Assembly: GCF_002099425.1 (NCBI RefSeq)
Contig: NW_018343972.1
Location: 4,243,501 to 4,307,500 of the forward strand
Direction of reading: 5' to 3'
Length of the DNA stretch: 64,000 bases
DNA from: Phascolarctos cinereus
Taxonomy: Eukaryota > Chordata > Mammalia > Diprotodontia > Phascolarctidae
The notes under the pieces: model-generated
Told to the model about the DNA's origin: nothing
Database searches by the model: none
The model's input: the letters and a program-made list of their open reading frames with translations, nothing else
Shown here: piece by piece, positions 11,642-22,224 of the stretch
How the letters are laid out: every line of letters begins with the position of its first letter
Position numbering within the stretch: the stretch's first letter is position 1
Program-made: the position numbers and the translations under genes

Positions 11642-11647
11642 TTTATT
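11642..11647 (-). terminator. Candidate distal poly(A) signal
   Basis: AATAAA on the minus strand in the context 'ttatttatgaataaagagtc'. It is the last strong signal before the sequence changes character, so it is the best candidate for the main UNC5D 3' end. Confidence 0.55.
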
Positions 11648-11790
11648 CATAAATAACCGATATGCCGTAATTTATGTCTGTACATTTTTCTTCAAAAGTC
11701 TGTAGCCATCCAATTTCTGCAAACTCTACATAAAACATCCAAACTGTCCATTTTTCAATACAATATAACACAGCTGTTGGGCATTACCAA

Positions 11791-11828
11791 ATATATATAT
11801 GTATATATATATATATTTATATATATGT
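11791..11828. repeat. AT dinucleotide tract
   Basis: Interrupted (AT)n run, inside the inferred 3' UTR about 150 bases before the distal poly(A) signal. Confidence 0.9.
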
Positions 11829-11831
11829 ACA
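11824..11831 (-). promoter_or_regulatory. Candidate Pumilio-binding site
   Basis: TGTACATA on the mRNA strand fits the known UGUANAUA Pumilio consensus. Function is inferred from the motif alone. Confidence 0.35.
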
Positions 11832-11956
11832 TGTGCTGAAAAAGAAGCCAGTGCAGCCTTTTCTAAGGAGTCCATCCAAGTATTTACTGTACAACATTCA
11901 GAATTTACATTGATAGTACAAGGCACAGAAAGTGTGGTATGAAGCCAAGGCCATGC

Positions 11957-11962
11957 TTTATT
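11957..11962 (-). terminator. Candidate internal poly(A) signal
   Basis: AATAAA on the minus strand in the context 'gaataaagcatggcc', about 315 bases before the distal signal. It may give an alternative 3' end. Confidence 0.35.
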
Positions 11963-12900
11963 CAAACTATCTTCTCTGACTTGCTTGCTCCTTCAGCTTC
12001 ATGTCAAACCAAGTGTTCAACCAGCTCTTTGTTGTTTCTGTTTTCTTCCAGCTCTTAACACAGATAAATGAAACAGGGAATAGGGTGGGGGAGGGAGATC
12101 TGATCATTTGTTCAGAAAGTGCCTGCAGACCAACTCCAACCACACCACTACCAAAAGGGAAAAATAAACCAATTCCCCCTCAAAACAAACAAACCAAAAA
12201 CAAACAAAAAAACACCTTCTGAGGTCTCTTCAATAGCAAAATGGAAAAAAATGAAAAATAATTGGCTTCATTATTTATATTTGAGTCAGGAGAATAAGAT
12301 GCTGTTTCCCTCTGTATTTCACACACGTATGTGTGTATGTATGAGGGGCATTTCATAGATCCCCCCCAGAGAACAATTAAATGCAATTATGAAATATGGA
12401 GGAGAGGAAGCAGGAGCTTGATTACTTTTTGGAAAGGGCAAGGAGAATTTCTTGATCAGAAATTTGGTTACCTGGAGTATATTCTTCTTCTATATTGCTC
12501 TGTCCCTGGATGCATGTGAGGGCCAGTGGCAAGGCCAAGCAGGGATGGCAAGTTGTAAAGATTTTGGTTCTTAATTCTCTAAGAGAAGTCTCAGTGTGGG
12601 GCTTGGTTAATGCCACTAATTTGCCATATGGTCTACCATCAGAATTGTTTAGGAAGAGAGAATAGAAGAAGAATACCATTTGGAGCTATTCTCAGCTTTG
12701 TTCTCTTGCCATGCCATGATAAATGTGCCTTGGAGAATGACAGTTTGCCTACAAACTGCCCTTACATTCTTAAATCACAGAGCTGGGAAGACCCCGAAGA
12801 GATCATATGGTCAGTTATCCTGCTTTCAACAGAACTTGGCCAAGACAGGGAGTCTTCAAATACGGGACAGAGGATGGTATATAGAAGGCAGGGAATATAT

Positions 12901-12990
12901 CTTTTTTTTTTTTTTTGGCTTTATTTTCCCAGCATCTTTGCACAGAGAAGATGCTTAACAAATGCTTATTGAATTAGATTGAATTGAATT
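12901..12990 (+). mobile_element. L2-like 3' end next to a T run
   Basis: 'cccagcatctttgcacagag' and 'cttaacaaatgcttattgaa' match an L2 3' end. A T run at 12902-12917 precedes it. It is antisense within the inferred 3' UTR. Confidence 0.5.
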
Positions 12991-15144
12991 AAATTTTTTC
13001 CTGCTTGGAAATAATCAGACTACATGACCTTGGACATACTTCCCATCTCTGAAACGCTATGCTTCCTCCCTACCGTTAAAGATGTAGGATTCTGAAGTTA
13101 AAACCCAGTCATGTTAAACTCCAAGGAAATGTCCTATTTTCTTTTGTTGTGATAAAATGTTGTTATATTGAATCTCACTTGAAATGTTGTGACCATTGTC
13201 AAAGGGCTTGGGAAACAGAGGTTAAAAGGATATTTTTTTTATTCCAATTTTAACAAGTTTTAACATAAAACCATAGCCATCCATGAAAAGAATGACATGC
13301 TTTTCTTTAAGATGCTATCATCATCATTAAATGCTGCATCTTTTAGGGACAGTAGTTTGGTTCACATTGAGCCACTTTTTCTAGATTTCAATTTTATTTG
13401 TTAAATAGAGAGGGGAAAAAATGTTCCTAAAAGTACAGGTCTAACCAGGAAGCATTCTGCATGTGTTTATCTTTGGGTTCAGATGGGGGGTGGGTTCTAA
13501 GACATGAAGCTTGATGTTCACTTCCTAGGCCCACCTCATGAAGACATTCCAAATCCATGGTCTTCACAGCAAGAGGGAAAAAAAGGTTAAGCAGCTGCTT
13601 AAAGCACTACAATTACTCTATGTGCATTGAACTTCCTACTTCAGATTACAACACTACACACTAGTGACTAATTGGCAAGGGTTGGTCTTCCATCCCCTTT
13701 CCTTTCTTTAATAGAAAAAAAAACCAACTCTTTTCCTTGTGCCATCGTATTGGGATAGGTCCTGTTGTGGGGATGTAAGAAGACCATATAACCATGTGGT
13801 GGACCCTTGCCTACCTAGAATTGCTTGCAAAAACACCACATGCTGTTTAATACACCCAAACAGCTTGGTAAACTGCAGCTTTTAAAATCATTTGGAAATT
13901 AAAAACACACAAAGAAAATGCAAACACATCTAAAATCAGTTAACATTTTCACTTTTGTGACAGTTGACAAAATACACTTTTGTTTGCTGTTCTGGAAACT
14001 TCTATAGGGACAAAACAGTGGAAACCGCTCCCATTCAGCTCTTAGCTAAAAGCACTGATTTTCAAATACAGTGTTATGGCAACTAACACCAAGGGCTACT
14101 ATTTTTTTTTAAATGCCACTATTGTTAGGACAACATTTTGCTCTCCCATTTCTATGCTGCTGTTATCTCTAATAAAGACAATGGGAGCTACTAAGAAGAC
14201 AGAATTTTGCAATGTTACATGAAGAAAAATATAATGAAAGTAAGCCATACAGTAGGCCAAAGAGGCACATTTCTAGCTCATCTGCAGTTCTTTTGAACTT
14301 GCTCTAGCTGGAACAAAAGCCTCTGGGAGAACTTTTCCTTTACTGTATCCATCAACTATATTATTCAAGACATTTACAGAGGGCAGCTTGACCCACTACT
14401 AATAGACAGAAAAGAGAAATGACTAAAAAGGGAAAAAAGAACATTGCACTGATATATTTCACAACATTTTCTAACTTCATAGATACCTTTGCTAGAAGTT
14501 TGGCATCTGGAGAAAGCTTTGTGAAAGAGAATGAATATGCCATGTCTTTCTACTTTTTTTTTTTAAGATAATATCTTTCAGAGAGACAAGTTCTTCAAGT
14601 CTTCAAGTCCAGAGATTTTAATCCAAAGAAAACCCCTGTTTTAGTGATTTAAACTTAATAGTCTCTCTCAGAAATTCCTGAAAGAAAAATGTATAGGCCA
14701 CAGCAAAGGATAACAGCTGCTTTTGGAGATAAAAATAATAATAATAAAAAAGTTCCCCCTCTTTAAAGAGAACAGTGTCAATTCTTTCTCATCTCTTACA
14801 AAAAGGCCAATAAAATTTTTGTGGGAATACATCCTAGTTTTATAGGACTTCATGCACCGGTAAATGAAGTTTGCATTTAAATCTATAGAGCAAGCTTGCT
14901 TTCAGCTTAAAGGATTTTAATGTAAACTAGTCAGACTGCACAAGCAATGTTGTAAAAATCATAAATTAATTTTATGGTGCTGCAGTCTGGCAAAGCTATG
15001 AAGTATACCATTTTGGTGACATAATTGTAAGTCATTTTGAAAGTATAGCTATTAGTCTTAAATTACTCATAGGACCCAAAATGGCAAGGGGTGGGATAGG
15101 ACACATCATGGCATTTTCTAAATAGACCACCAAAAACTAAAGAG

Positions 15145-15216
15145 CTCTCCCTCTCTCTTTCTCTCTCTGATTCTCTCTCTCTCTTTTTCTCTGTCTCTGC
15201 TTCTCTCTGTCTCTCC
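15145..15216. repeat. CT-rich simple repeat
   Basis: Imperfect (CT)n tract, GA-rich on the UNC5D strand, within the inferred 3' UTR. Confidence 0.9.
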
Positions 15217-15649
15217 CATGCATAATCCCAGTACAAAGGATGAGCAAAACAGTCTATCAAAGTAAGGTCTCAGGATGATAAGTGAAATCTCTTTAAAGGG
15301 GGGCATTTGCTTGGCAAGTCTCAGAGCAATGACAGCCAAACATCAAAGACCATGCAGAGGTTTAGGTTGGGCTAAATAGTCCAAGGTTCAAATGATGATC
15401 TAAGGCTTTATCTGATTGGCCCTGAAAGCCCATTGCTCTGTAAATCTTGCAAGTTCTCTTATTAGACATTCATTGCCACATTGTTGAAGGACTCTAAACT
15501 TAGCAAGAATTCAGCTTCACCCTTTTCTGCACTTGATATCAGAAGAAGGGAGATTAATATGTAAAGAAGGGGAAAGAGAAAGAATGAGTCAAAGGGTTAG
15601 TTTGAATATTTGATTGATAGACAAGATTTCATTTTCTTTGGTATTGCCT

Positions 15650-15735
15650 CAAATTGTCAAGTGTGTCTTAATTCAACCTCTCAGCCTCAGTTTCCTTATT
15701 CAGAAAATGAGAGAGTTGGACTTGATCTTAATAGT
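15650..15735 (+). mobile_element. MIR SINE fragment
   Basis: 'ctcagcctcagtttccttat', 'cagaaaatgagagagttgga' and 'cttgatctt' match the MIR 3' half. Confidence 0.65.
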
Positions 15736-17032
15736 GTATTGTGTTTTTATCAGGTGAGTCTATGAGCTTAAGCCACAGGTGGAAAAAAAAAGCTATTGAG
15801 TTAATATTCAGAGGGTAAAAATGCCCCATTTTATCTTTAAATGTTTCAAATAAACTTTCATCAGCCTTGTTTAAATTTTGGATCTGTTTTAAAATACAAG
15901 AACACTCTTTAAAAATGCTGAGATTCATTCAAGGTCTATCTTAATTCACATCAATGGATGAAATGCTTAGAAGGCCATTCAGGAGAGAAGAGGAAAATGC
16001 TGTGTCCTACTTTAGGGCAGAAAAAAAGATGGAGGAAGTAGTGGTAATGTCTTTTTTCTCTGAGGAGCCAAAAACAGCTGCTCTGCAAATTCTCCCCCAA
16101 TCCCTCCTCTCAAATTAGTTCTGTACTTGTTTTGATGATTGACTCTATCCAATGCTGCTTCTTCAAGAAACTATTTCAGAGATGTCAAATGACTTATACT
16201 CCCATGGATTCTTCTTCATTGTTTCCTATAAGGGATAAGCATGTTGAACAGACTATTAAGAAAAGGGCATTCTCCTGATCTAGCGACAATATTTCAGAAA
16301 ACAGATTTGACAGCTCTAAGTGGATTTGTCTGTTCTGTACAATAATCCATTCAGTACCTGAGAAAAGCCTTCTGCTGCTGAATTTCATGTAGCAAAGCCA
16401 ATGCAGGAGTCAATATGCACCAGACAATGTTAGACATGGTGTCATGAATTCCAAGCCTTTAGACCATTTTCCTTGGGGTAGTATTTTTGGATTTTTTTTT
16501 TAAAAGGGCTCTAAAAAATGATGGTTACACATTTTAATAATTGTTCAGGAAGCTTCTTCTTTGGATAAACTAACACATTTATATAGTTGCTATTTTCATC
16601 TCTTTGGATATTGTAAAATTTCCTCTTTCTACCTGTCGTTGGTATAACCCAAGTCCTTCAGGAGAGTTAGGGTCTGCTTATCCAACTCGTGGCCTTTTCA
16701 AGTCTCTGCCTCCTCCTTCTCTCCTCTTCTGTCATCAAGTCTATGAAGAATGTTACTCTTCTGGGTAATGCTTCCTCACATGCATGGTTAGGGAGTAGAG
16801 GTCAATCTAAACAGAATCCATTTGACTATTTGCATGAAGCTTTGGTCAAAAAGGTTTTATGGAAAAGGAGGTTAAAATAAAGTTCCTGAATTTCTTGTGG
16901 ATTTCAAATTTTTCGGGGTAAATAAATCCACTATTTCCCCCATATGACTGAAAATTAGCTACACCATAATGGTGTTGCCAGAAATAATTAAACTTACAGG
17001 AATGGAGGACATTGTAATAGCTTGTGTTATAG

Positions 17033-17130
17033 GATGACCCCTTTGAGGATAGGTGATATTTCATTTTTATCTTTGTATTCACAGTGCCTAGCACTAAGTA
17101 GGCACCTAATAAATAAATACCTGTTGACTT
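17033..17130 (+). mobile_element. L2 LINE 3' end
   Basis: 'cccctttgaggataggtgat', 'tctttgtattcacagtgcct' and 'ggcacctaataaataaatac' follow the L2 3' UTR order. Antisense in the inferred UNC5D 3' UTR. Confidence 0.75.
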
Positions 17131-18078
17131 AAATGGAGGATTTACCAGATACTATTCAAAGTTAATGATTCTGGTGATTCTTTAAAAAACAATTCCTGGG
17201 GAGAAAGTGGCCCAGAGTTTTTACTGGAGGGTTCTTAATGATAGAAAAATGCAAGAAACGTTTCAATAAACTTCGTAAAAAACCATAGCAAAACTCCATT
17301 TTCTTACAGTGGTATTAGGGAGATCTGGCTAACACCCACTATCTTTTAAACTAACCAAGCTTTTTGAGGCCTTCAGCTTATGGAGCTATGATTCCTGGAA
17401 AAGAAACCGACTTGTGACACATCCAAATCCAATACCCAGCTGCGTTATAACGGATTTGATTCTACTACAATTTGTGTGGCTCAGCTGTGAGTAGAGGTGG
17501 TGGGGTTGGGGACCTTTCTTTATATATTGTAAGCAATGGCTATCATCCTAAGTCACCATGCAGTGATGATTAATTGTGGTCAGGGATGCACCTGGAAACA
17601 GTCCCTTACTTTTCTGCATTGAGGGGGAATGGTAGGAGGGAGTGAAGTGAGTCTTAGCTTTTGGAAGGAAGTGGCAATAGGGTATATTTAACTAATTAAT
17701 CATCCTATTCATTCCTCCTGACAACCCAGGCACATCCTAGTGGATGCGGGCTAGGCTGGGTGGTGGTGCTGGTGTGACTTACTTAGATTCTCAGTTCTAA
17801 ATTCCCATTTCCTGCTTGTGATATGGTTGAAATCACAAAAATGGACTGGTAATATTGTTATATATAAAGGTCAGTTTTATACTCATTTCTCATGTTGGAA
17901 ATATCAATTGGTTAAAAAAAAACAACAACCTGACATTGATATCAGAATAATTTGGCCCTTGGGGAACATCGTTACTGTATGAACTTTTTTCAAACCATAC
18001 ACATCCAAAGTCTGCTTTGTTGCCACCTGATGTTTGGACCCATTAACAATTCCAAAAATATGAGCCTGTTTAAAGGCA

Positions 18079-18080
<2 letters not shown>

Positions 18081-18117
<37 letters not shown>
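18081..18117. repeat. TG/CA microsatellite
   Basis: Pure (TG)18 on the plus strand, (CA)n in the UNC5D message, about 270 bases after the stop codon. Confidence 0.97.
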
Positions 18118-18119
<2 letters not shown>

Positions 18120-18383
18120 CCCCCACTTCAACTATTCAGAATTGGTAGAGTTAAGACAGTATTAACTCAGATAGGATGGGGCCTTTTGGATGCAAGCTTG
18201 GACTTTCCTAACATTAACATGATTTACCAAGACAGCCTTCAGTTTCTTCAAGGGATGTCCCTCTGGTTATATATGAAGTTGAGTTTTCCCAAATACCATT
18301 GGGCTAAAAGCCACCTCTTTCCTCCCCACCTAATAAAAAAAGTCCCAAAGCTGGCCAATGGTCTGTCCATGAGAGGAGATGGA

Positions 18384-18588
18384 CTAAAGTCCATTTTGCC
18401 TGCTGTAGCTGAAGTCGGGCTCTTCAAGCTGAGTTTCAGGAATGTTTGAGAGTTTTGTGTGTGTCCTCCCAATCTCTTCAAGGGCACAGGCCAAGGAGTC
18501 AAGGTCACCATCATGTTGATGACGAGCTTCCCACAGGTTCAAAATGACAGCGGATGGGCTACTTTGGGTAGCAAAGTAGGATAAATTC
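18384..18588 (-). CDS. UNC5D: UNC5D terminal coding exon: death domain end and C-terminus
   Basis: UNC5D is a single-pass neuronal receptor for netrins and FLRT proteins; its cytoplasmic death domain belongs to the dependence-receptor signalling of the UNC5 family. This exon starts after a good acceptor (pyrimidine-rich, ending 'ttttgtctag') with one base that completes an Arg codon split by the intron, then encodes 67 residues and TAG. The protein opens [20 protein letters not shown] and ends in SRQNGL. As I recall the family, '[18 protein letters not shown]' and the SRQNGL end fit UNC5D, while UNC5A, B and C have other C-termini. The first ~43 residues form the last death-domain helices; the tail is polar. 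Compared with the human tail as remembered, a few conservative changes occur near '[12 protein letters not shown]'. No frame damage is seen, so the gene looks functional. The intron upstream is 23,225 bases. Confidence 0.96.
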
Positions 18589-18620
18589 CTAGACAAAAAG
18601 AATGATTGATTAAAGGAATA

Positions 18621-18640
18621 AACAAACAAACAAACAAAAA
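18621..18640. repeat. CAAA simple repeat near splice acceptor
   Basis: (CAAA)n on plus, (TTTG)n on the UNC5D strand, ending 33 bases upstream of the terminal exon and thus just outside its pyrimidine tract. Confidence 0.9.
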
Positions 18641-18899
18641 GTCTTGTGGGAAGCAGACAAGAACAGTGTTAGACTAGAGTGAGAGGAGCCTTAGAGAATA
18701 CTATGACTTGACACAAAAGAGATGTAGATTCACAACTATTAAAACTGTATAACATAGTTGATGAAATGGACAGGGGAGTTCCTACTCTGATAACCCTAGA
18801 TTCTCTAAATCACACCATCTTAGATTCCAGAGGCATGAGAGGAAGGGAGATCCAGCTACAAAATAAATAAATTATGATGTATATTTGCATGGTTAACCC

Positions 18900-19330
18900 C
18901 TTGTGCCCCATTTTGAGTTCCTAACTCTATTGAAATGGCCTTCCAAGATTACCAGTGATTTCCTTTTCTTTAAAGACCTTTCTCAGCCTTTATCTTTTTT
19001 GATCTCCATGTGGTATTTTGTGGTGGCCAGCCTGAAACACTCTCCTCCCTTGGGTTTCTATGACACTGCCTCTTCACAGTTCTTATGTTCAATCTCTGAC
19101 CCTTCCTTCCCTGTGGAAGTATTCCCTGTGCATATTTACAAAGACTATGACCAACACCTTCATCTTTTCTCTCTAGATTTATTTAGCCAGCTTCTTCACT
19201 TTGGGGGCTTCAATTATCCTGTCAACAGTTGTCGGTTAATCGAGCCTACAAACTCACCTTTTGTTCTTAAATGTTTATGGGACATCTTTCCTTGGATATC
19301 TTAATGCCACTTCAAGATCAGGTGTTCAGA
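18900..19330 (+). mobile_element. L2 LINE ORF2 fragment
   Basis: C- and T-rich text with 'agattaccagtgatttcctt' and 'ggtttctatgacactgcctc' follows the order of the L2 reverse-transcriptase region. It is antisense to UNC5D and has no complete frame. Confidence 0.6.
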
Positions 19331-19345
19331 AGTAAGATGGAAGGA

Positions 19346-19597
19346 AACAAGTAATTATTTAGCTCTTATTATGTGCCAGTTAGCACTTTATACATATTAT
19401 CTTACTTGACCCTCACAGCAACCCTGTGAGATAAGTGCTATTATTCTCCTCATTTTACAGTTGAGGAAACTGAGGCAGAAATAGGTTAAGTGACTTGCCC
19501 AAGATCACACAGCTAGCAAGTATCTGATGACACATCTCAGGTCTTCCTGATTCCAGGCCTAGCACTTTAATCCCTTTATCACTTTGCTGCTGCTTCC
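19346..19597 (+). mobile_element. MIR/THER-like CORE-SINE
   Basis: Well preserved: 'cttattatgtgccagttagc', 'gacttgcccaagatcacaca' and 'ctcaggtcttcctgattcca' in order. Confidence 0.8.
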
Positions 19598-19679
19598 ATA
19601 GTACAGTGAAAATCCATTTAAAAAAAAAAAGGAGGAAGGGAAGGTAACAGCATCTGCAAACTATAGGTTTAGGAGCTTG

Positions 19680-20045
19680 AGCTTAAGGCAGTATAGTATA
19701 GGCAAAAAATAATTCTGGATTTGGAGTCAGAGTACCTGGGTTCAAATCCCAACTCTGACATTTTCTACCTGATCTGAACAAGTAATTTGCCTTATCTGGG
19801 GCTTAGTTTCTTTAATTATGTAGGGTTAGATTAGGTGACCTCTAATATCTCTTTCTGCTCTAAAGTCTGTGATCCTCTGGACTGGGGGTCAAGAGATCTG
19901 TGTTTGAAATCTTGTGTGACAGCAATCAAATACCTAATACTGCTATTGATAATATCTATACTACTTATCTCACAGGGTTATTGTAAGAAAAGTGCTTTAT
20001 AAACTGCAAGGTACTATAGAAATTTAAGTTACTATTATTATTTTC
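19680..20045 (+). mobile_element. Two adjacent MIR pieces
   Basis: The first (to about 19876) runs 'tttggagtcagagtacctgg' to 'taaagtctgtgatcctctg'. The second has 'tatctcacagggttattgta' and 'gtgctttataaactgcaagg', the MIR 3' part. Confidence 0.7.
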
Positions 20046-21490
20046 TTGAAGTAATTATTTTATTTTCTACCAACCCTTTCTCTCCAAAGCTAGAAAACTT
20101 ATAATCATTTCTAACCCCTTCCTCTTATTTACTTCCTTATGTTTTTTTAAATCCATCTTCTGTTATTTCTTCCTTTGAAATTTCTCTCTGCTTCACTCCT
20201 TTGTCTTTATTCACAATGAGGTCTCCCAGTCTAAGCCCTTATTACTACATATCTAGTTAACTAATACCTCCCTAACGGCTTTCCCTTCTGCTAGTCTCTT
20301 CCTTCACATACTCCGTTCTGCTTACCAGTAATAGATGCCTCTGTATTAAACAGTCACAATCTTAATATCGAATCTGTTGCATCTGCCTCAAGACTAGATT
20401 CCATTTCCTGGCATTCCAGGCCCTTCATTTAGCTGGCTTGACCTTAGCTATCTGATCTTAGCTGCCACTATTTACCAGGTAACAACTACTCCTCCATGCA
20501 AGCATATCTACTTATTGCTACCAGAAAACACCCATTTACACTGTTATCCTTCTACATTGTGTTTTCCACCTCTTACTTTCTGTATTCTACATATACAGCC
20601 TACTCATCCTCAATTCCCATCTTCTTCTGAAACTCTGAACACCTAGCCCACCTAGAATTTTCCCTTCTCTAAACAATCATTGTACTTATCATTAATATAA
20701 TACAAGTTAGCACTTAATGGTTCTCTGTTTCTTGTTTCCTGATTTTCCATCCCTCCCTAGCTAGATAGTAAGCCTCTCAAGATGGGGACCACATGGTTCT
20801 CAAGTGTGTCAAGTCTACCTCCTCAGTATCACATGTACCAGTCATGTCCTCTCCAGTCCCATGACGGCAGCCTTGTTCAATTTTCACCTCAGCTATTGAT
20901 TTGGTTTCCTAATCAGTTACTTTGCCTTTCATCTTTTTCTTCTCCAATCCACCTTTCATAAAGCTAGCAAAGTAATCTTCCTGATGCTTATTTGTAACCA
21001 TGTAATTTACCTGCCTGAAAATCATCTTTAGGGGCAGCTAGATGGTACAGTGAATAGAATACCGGCCCTGGATTCAGGAGGACCTGAGTTCAAATCGGCC
21101 TCAGACACATAATGCTTCCTAGCTGTGTGACTCTGGGCAAGTCACTTAACCCCAATTGCCTCATTTAAAAAAAAATCATCTTTGGCTTCCTATTGAATGT
21201 TAAAGTGTGTTCCTTTCATGCTTCCTACCACTGCTCTACCCCACCTCACTTTCTACCTCTTCCTGACAACAGTATTCAAATCAGCTCTTTCATTTACAGA
21301 AAGGATGTGTTAATCAATTGTCCTATAATTCCATTCACAGATCCTGTGGCCTTCTCAGTCCAGGTCACCTTTCCTTGGCTATCATTTATTTTATCTTATC
21401 CCATTAGAATGTAACAGCATTGAGAACAGAGACTGACTTATTTTTTTCTATTTGTATGAACACCTCTTAGCATAGTTCTTAGGACATACT
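20046..21490 (+). mobile_element. L2 LINE, decayed, interrupted by a SINE
   Basis: Long C- and T-rich L2-type text from the end of ORF2 into the 3' UTR; 'aaagtaatcttcctgatgct' and 'ggcttcctattgaatgttaa' are recognisable. Split at 21030-21171 by a younger SINE. Another L2 end may be present near 20750, so two copies could be merged here. Confidence 0.6.
21030..21171 (+). mobile_element. Short marsupial SINE with 12-bp duplication
   Basis: 'ggggcagctagatggtacag', 'ccctggattcaggaggacct' and 'cacttaaccccaattgcctc' define a 142-base SINE. A perfect duplication, aaaatcatcttt, lies at 21018-21029 and 21172-21183. Confidence 0.92.
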
Positions 21491-21500
21491 AAGCTTTTTA

Positions 21501-21547
21501 AATAATTAATATTAATGATAATAATATTATCATTAATATTAATTATT
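21501..21547. repeat. Perfect 22-bp AT-rich inverted repeat
   Basis: The arm at 21501-21522 is the exact reverse complement of 21526-21547, with a 3-base loop at 21523-21525. A/T-rich; could extrude as a cruciform or hairpin. Confidence 0.95.
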
Positions 21548-21669
21548 AATAATTAATTTATCACATTCTATACTTTAAATTCTCATACTTGTCATATACA
21601 TGTATATGTTTTATATGTGTGTGTATGTGTGCATACATATAAATCTCTTGCTCTCTCGCCCTCTATCCC

Positions 21670-21768
21670 ACTGAGACCGAGAGCTCCTTGAGGTCTGGGA
21701 CTGTGTTTTTCATCTATTTATCTATGCTACTTTGTATATGACAAGCATTTAATGAACATTTATTTGAA
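21670..21768 (+). mobile_element. L2 LINE 3' end
   Basis: 'gagagctccttgaggtctgg', a T-rich centre and 'catttaatgaacatttattt' match the L2 end. Confidence 0.6.
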
Positions 21769-21890
21769 TTAAAATACACTTTTTTGTGTCTCCTGAAGCA
21801 CATATCATATAGTATTAGATATATTGGAGTTACAAAAATATATATACTAGAAACATTAGATATAGTGGAGTTACAAAAATATATATACTT

Positions 21891-21989
21891 GAAAATATAT
21901 ATGTAATGTGTGTGTGTATACATACATATATACACATACATATACACACATGTATATATATATACACATTATATATATATTATATATAA

Positions 21990-22020
<31 letters not shown>

Positions 22021-22076
22021 GTGTTGTGTGTGTGTGTGTGTGTGTGTGTTGTGTGTGTGTGTGTGTGTGTGTATTA
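21891..22076. repeat. Compound TA/TG microsatellite
   Basis: Alternating (TA)n and (TG)n blocks that end at the 3' end of the minus-strand SINE at 22077; the SINE tail probably seeded the expansion. Confidence 0.92.
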
Positions 22077-22212
22077 GGTAATTGGGGTTAAGTGACTTGC
22101 CCAGGGTCACACAGCTAGTAAGTGTCAAGTGTCTGGTCAGAGGCAGGATTTGAACTTTGGTCCTCCTGACTCCAGGGCTGGTGCTCTATCCCTGTGTCAC
22201 CTAGCTGTCCCT
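22077..22212 (-). mobile_element. Short marsupial SINE
   Basis: Reverse of the SINE type at 21030: 'ttggggttaagtgacttgcc', 'ttggtcctcctgactccagg' and the head 'gtcacctagctgtccc' at the right. Confidence 0.85.
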
Positions 22213-22224
22213 AAGAATATTTTT

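Larger units (their letters stand above)
11620..18383 (-). other. UNC5D: Probable UNC5D 3' UTR (about 6.8 kb)
   Basis: Begins at the UNC5D stop codon (18386-18384) and runs to a strong AATAAA at 11647-11642, with cleavage expected about 10-30 bases further on. Seen: the stretch is poor in young repeats, AT-rich and has no spliced coding text. The last 400 bases have the look of a 3' UTR end, with TGTA-rich and AT-rich text, an additional AATAAA at 11962-11957 and a Pumilio-type TGTACATA at 11831-11824. Only old or simple repeats lie inside (L2 ends, a MIR piece, CA, CT and AT tracts). Inferred: one continuous long terminal exon. A shorter form using an earlier signal, for example AATAAA at 13398-13393, is possible and cannot be excluded without transcripts. 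Confidence 0.6.

Noticed and set aside
17952-18449. Open plus-strand frame of 165 codons
   Set aside because: It runs through a TG microsatellite and antisense across the UNC5D terminal exon; it has no family resemblance and arises because the opposite strand is coding and the repeat lacks stops.
18903-19304. Open plus-strand frame of 133 codons
   Set aside because: Part of an L2 ORF2-like relic antisense to UNC5D; no intact RT domain and no sign of host coding.
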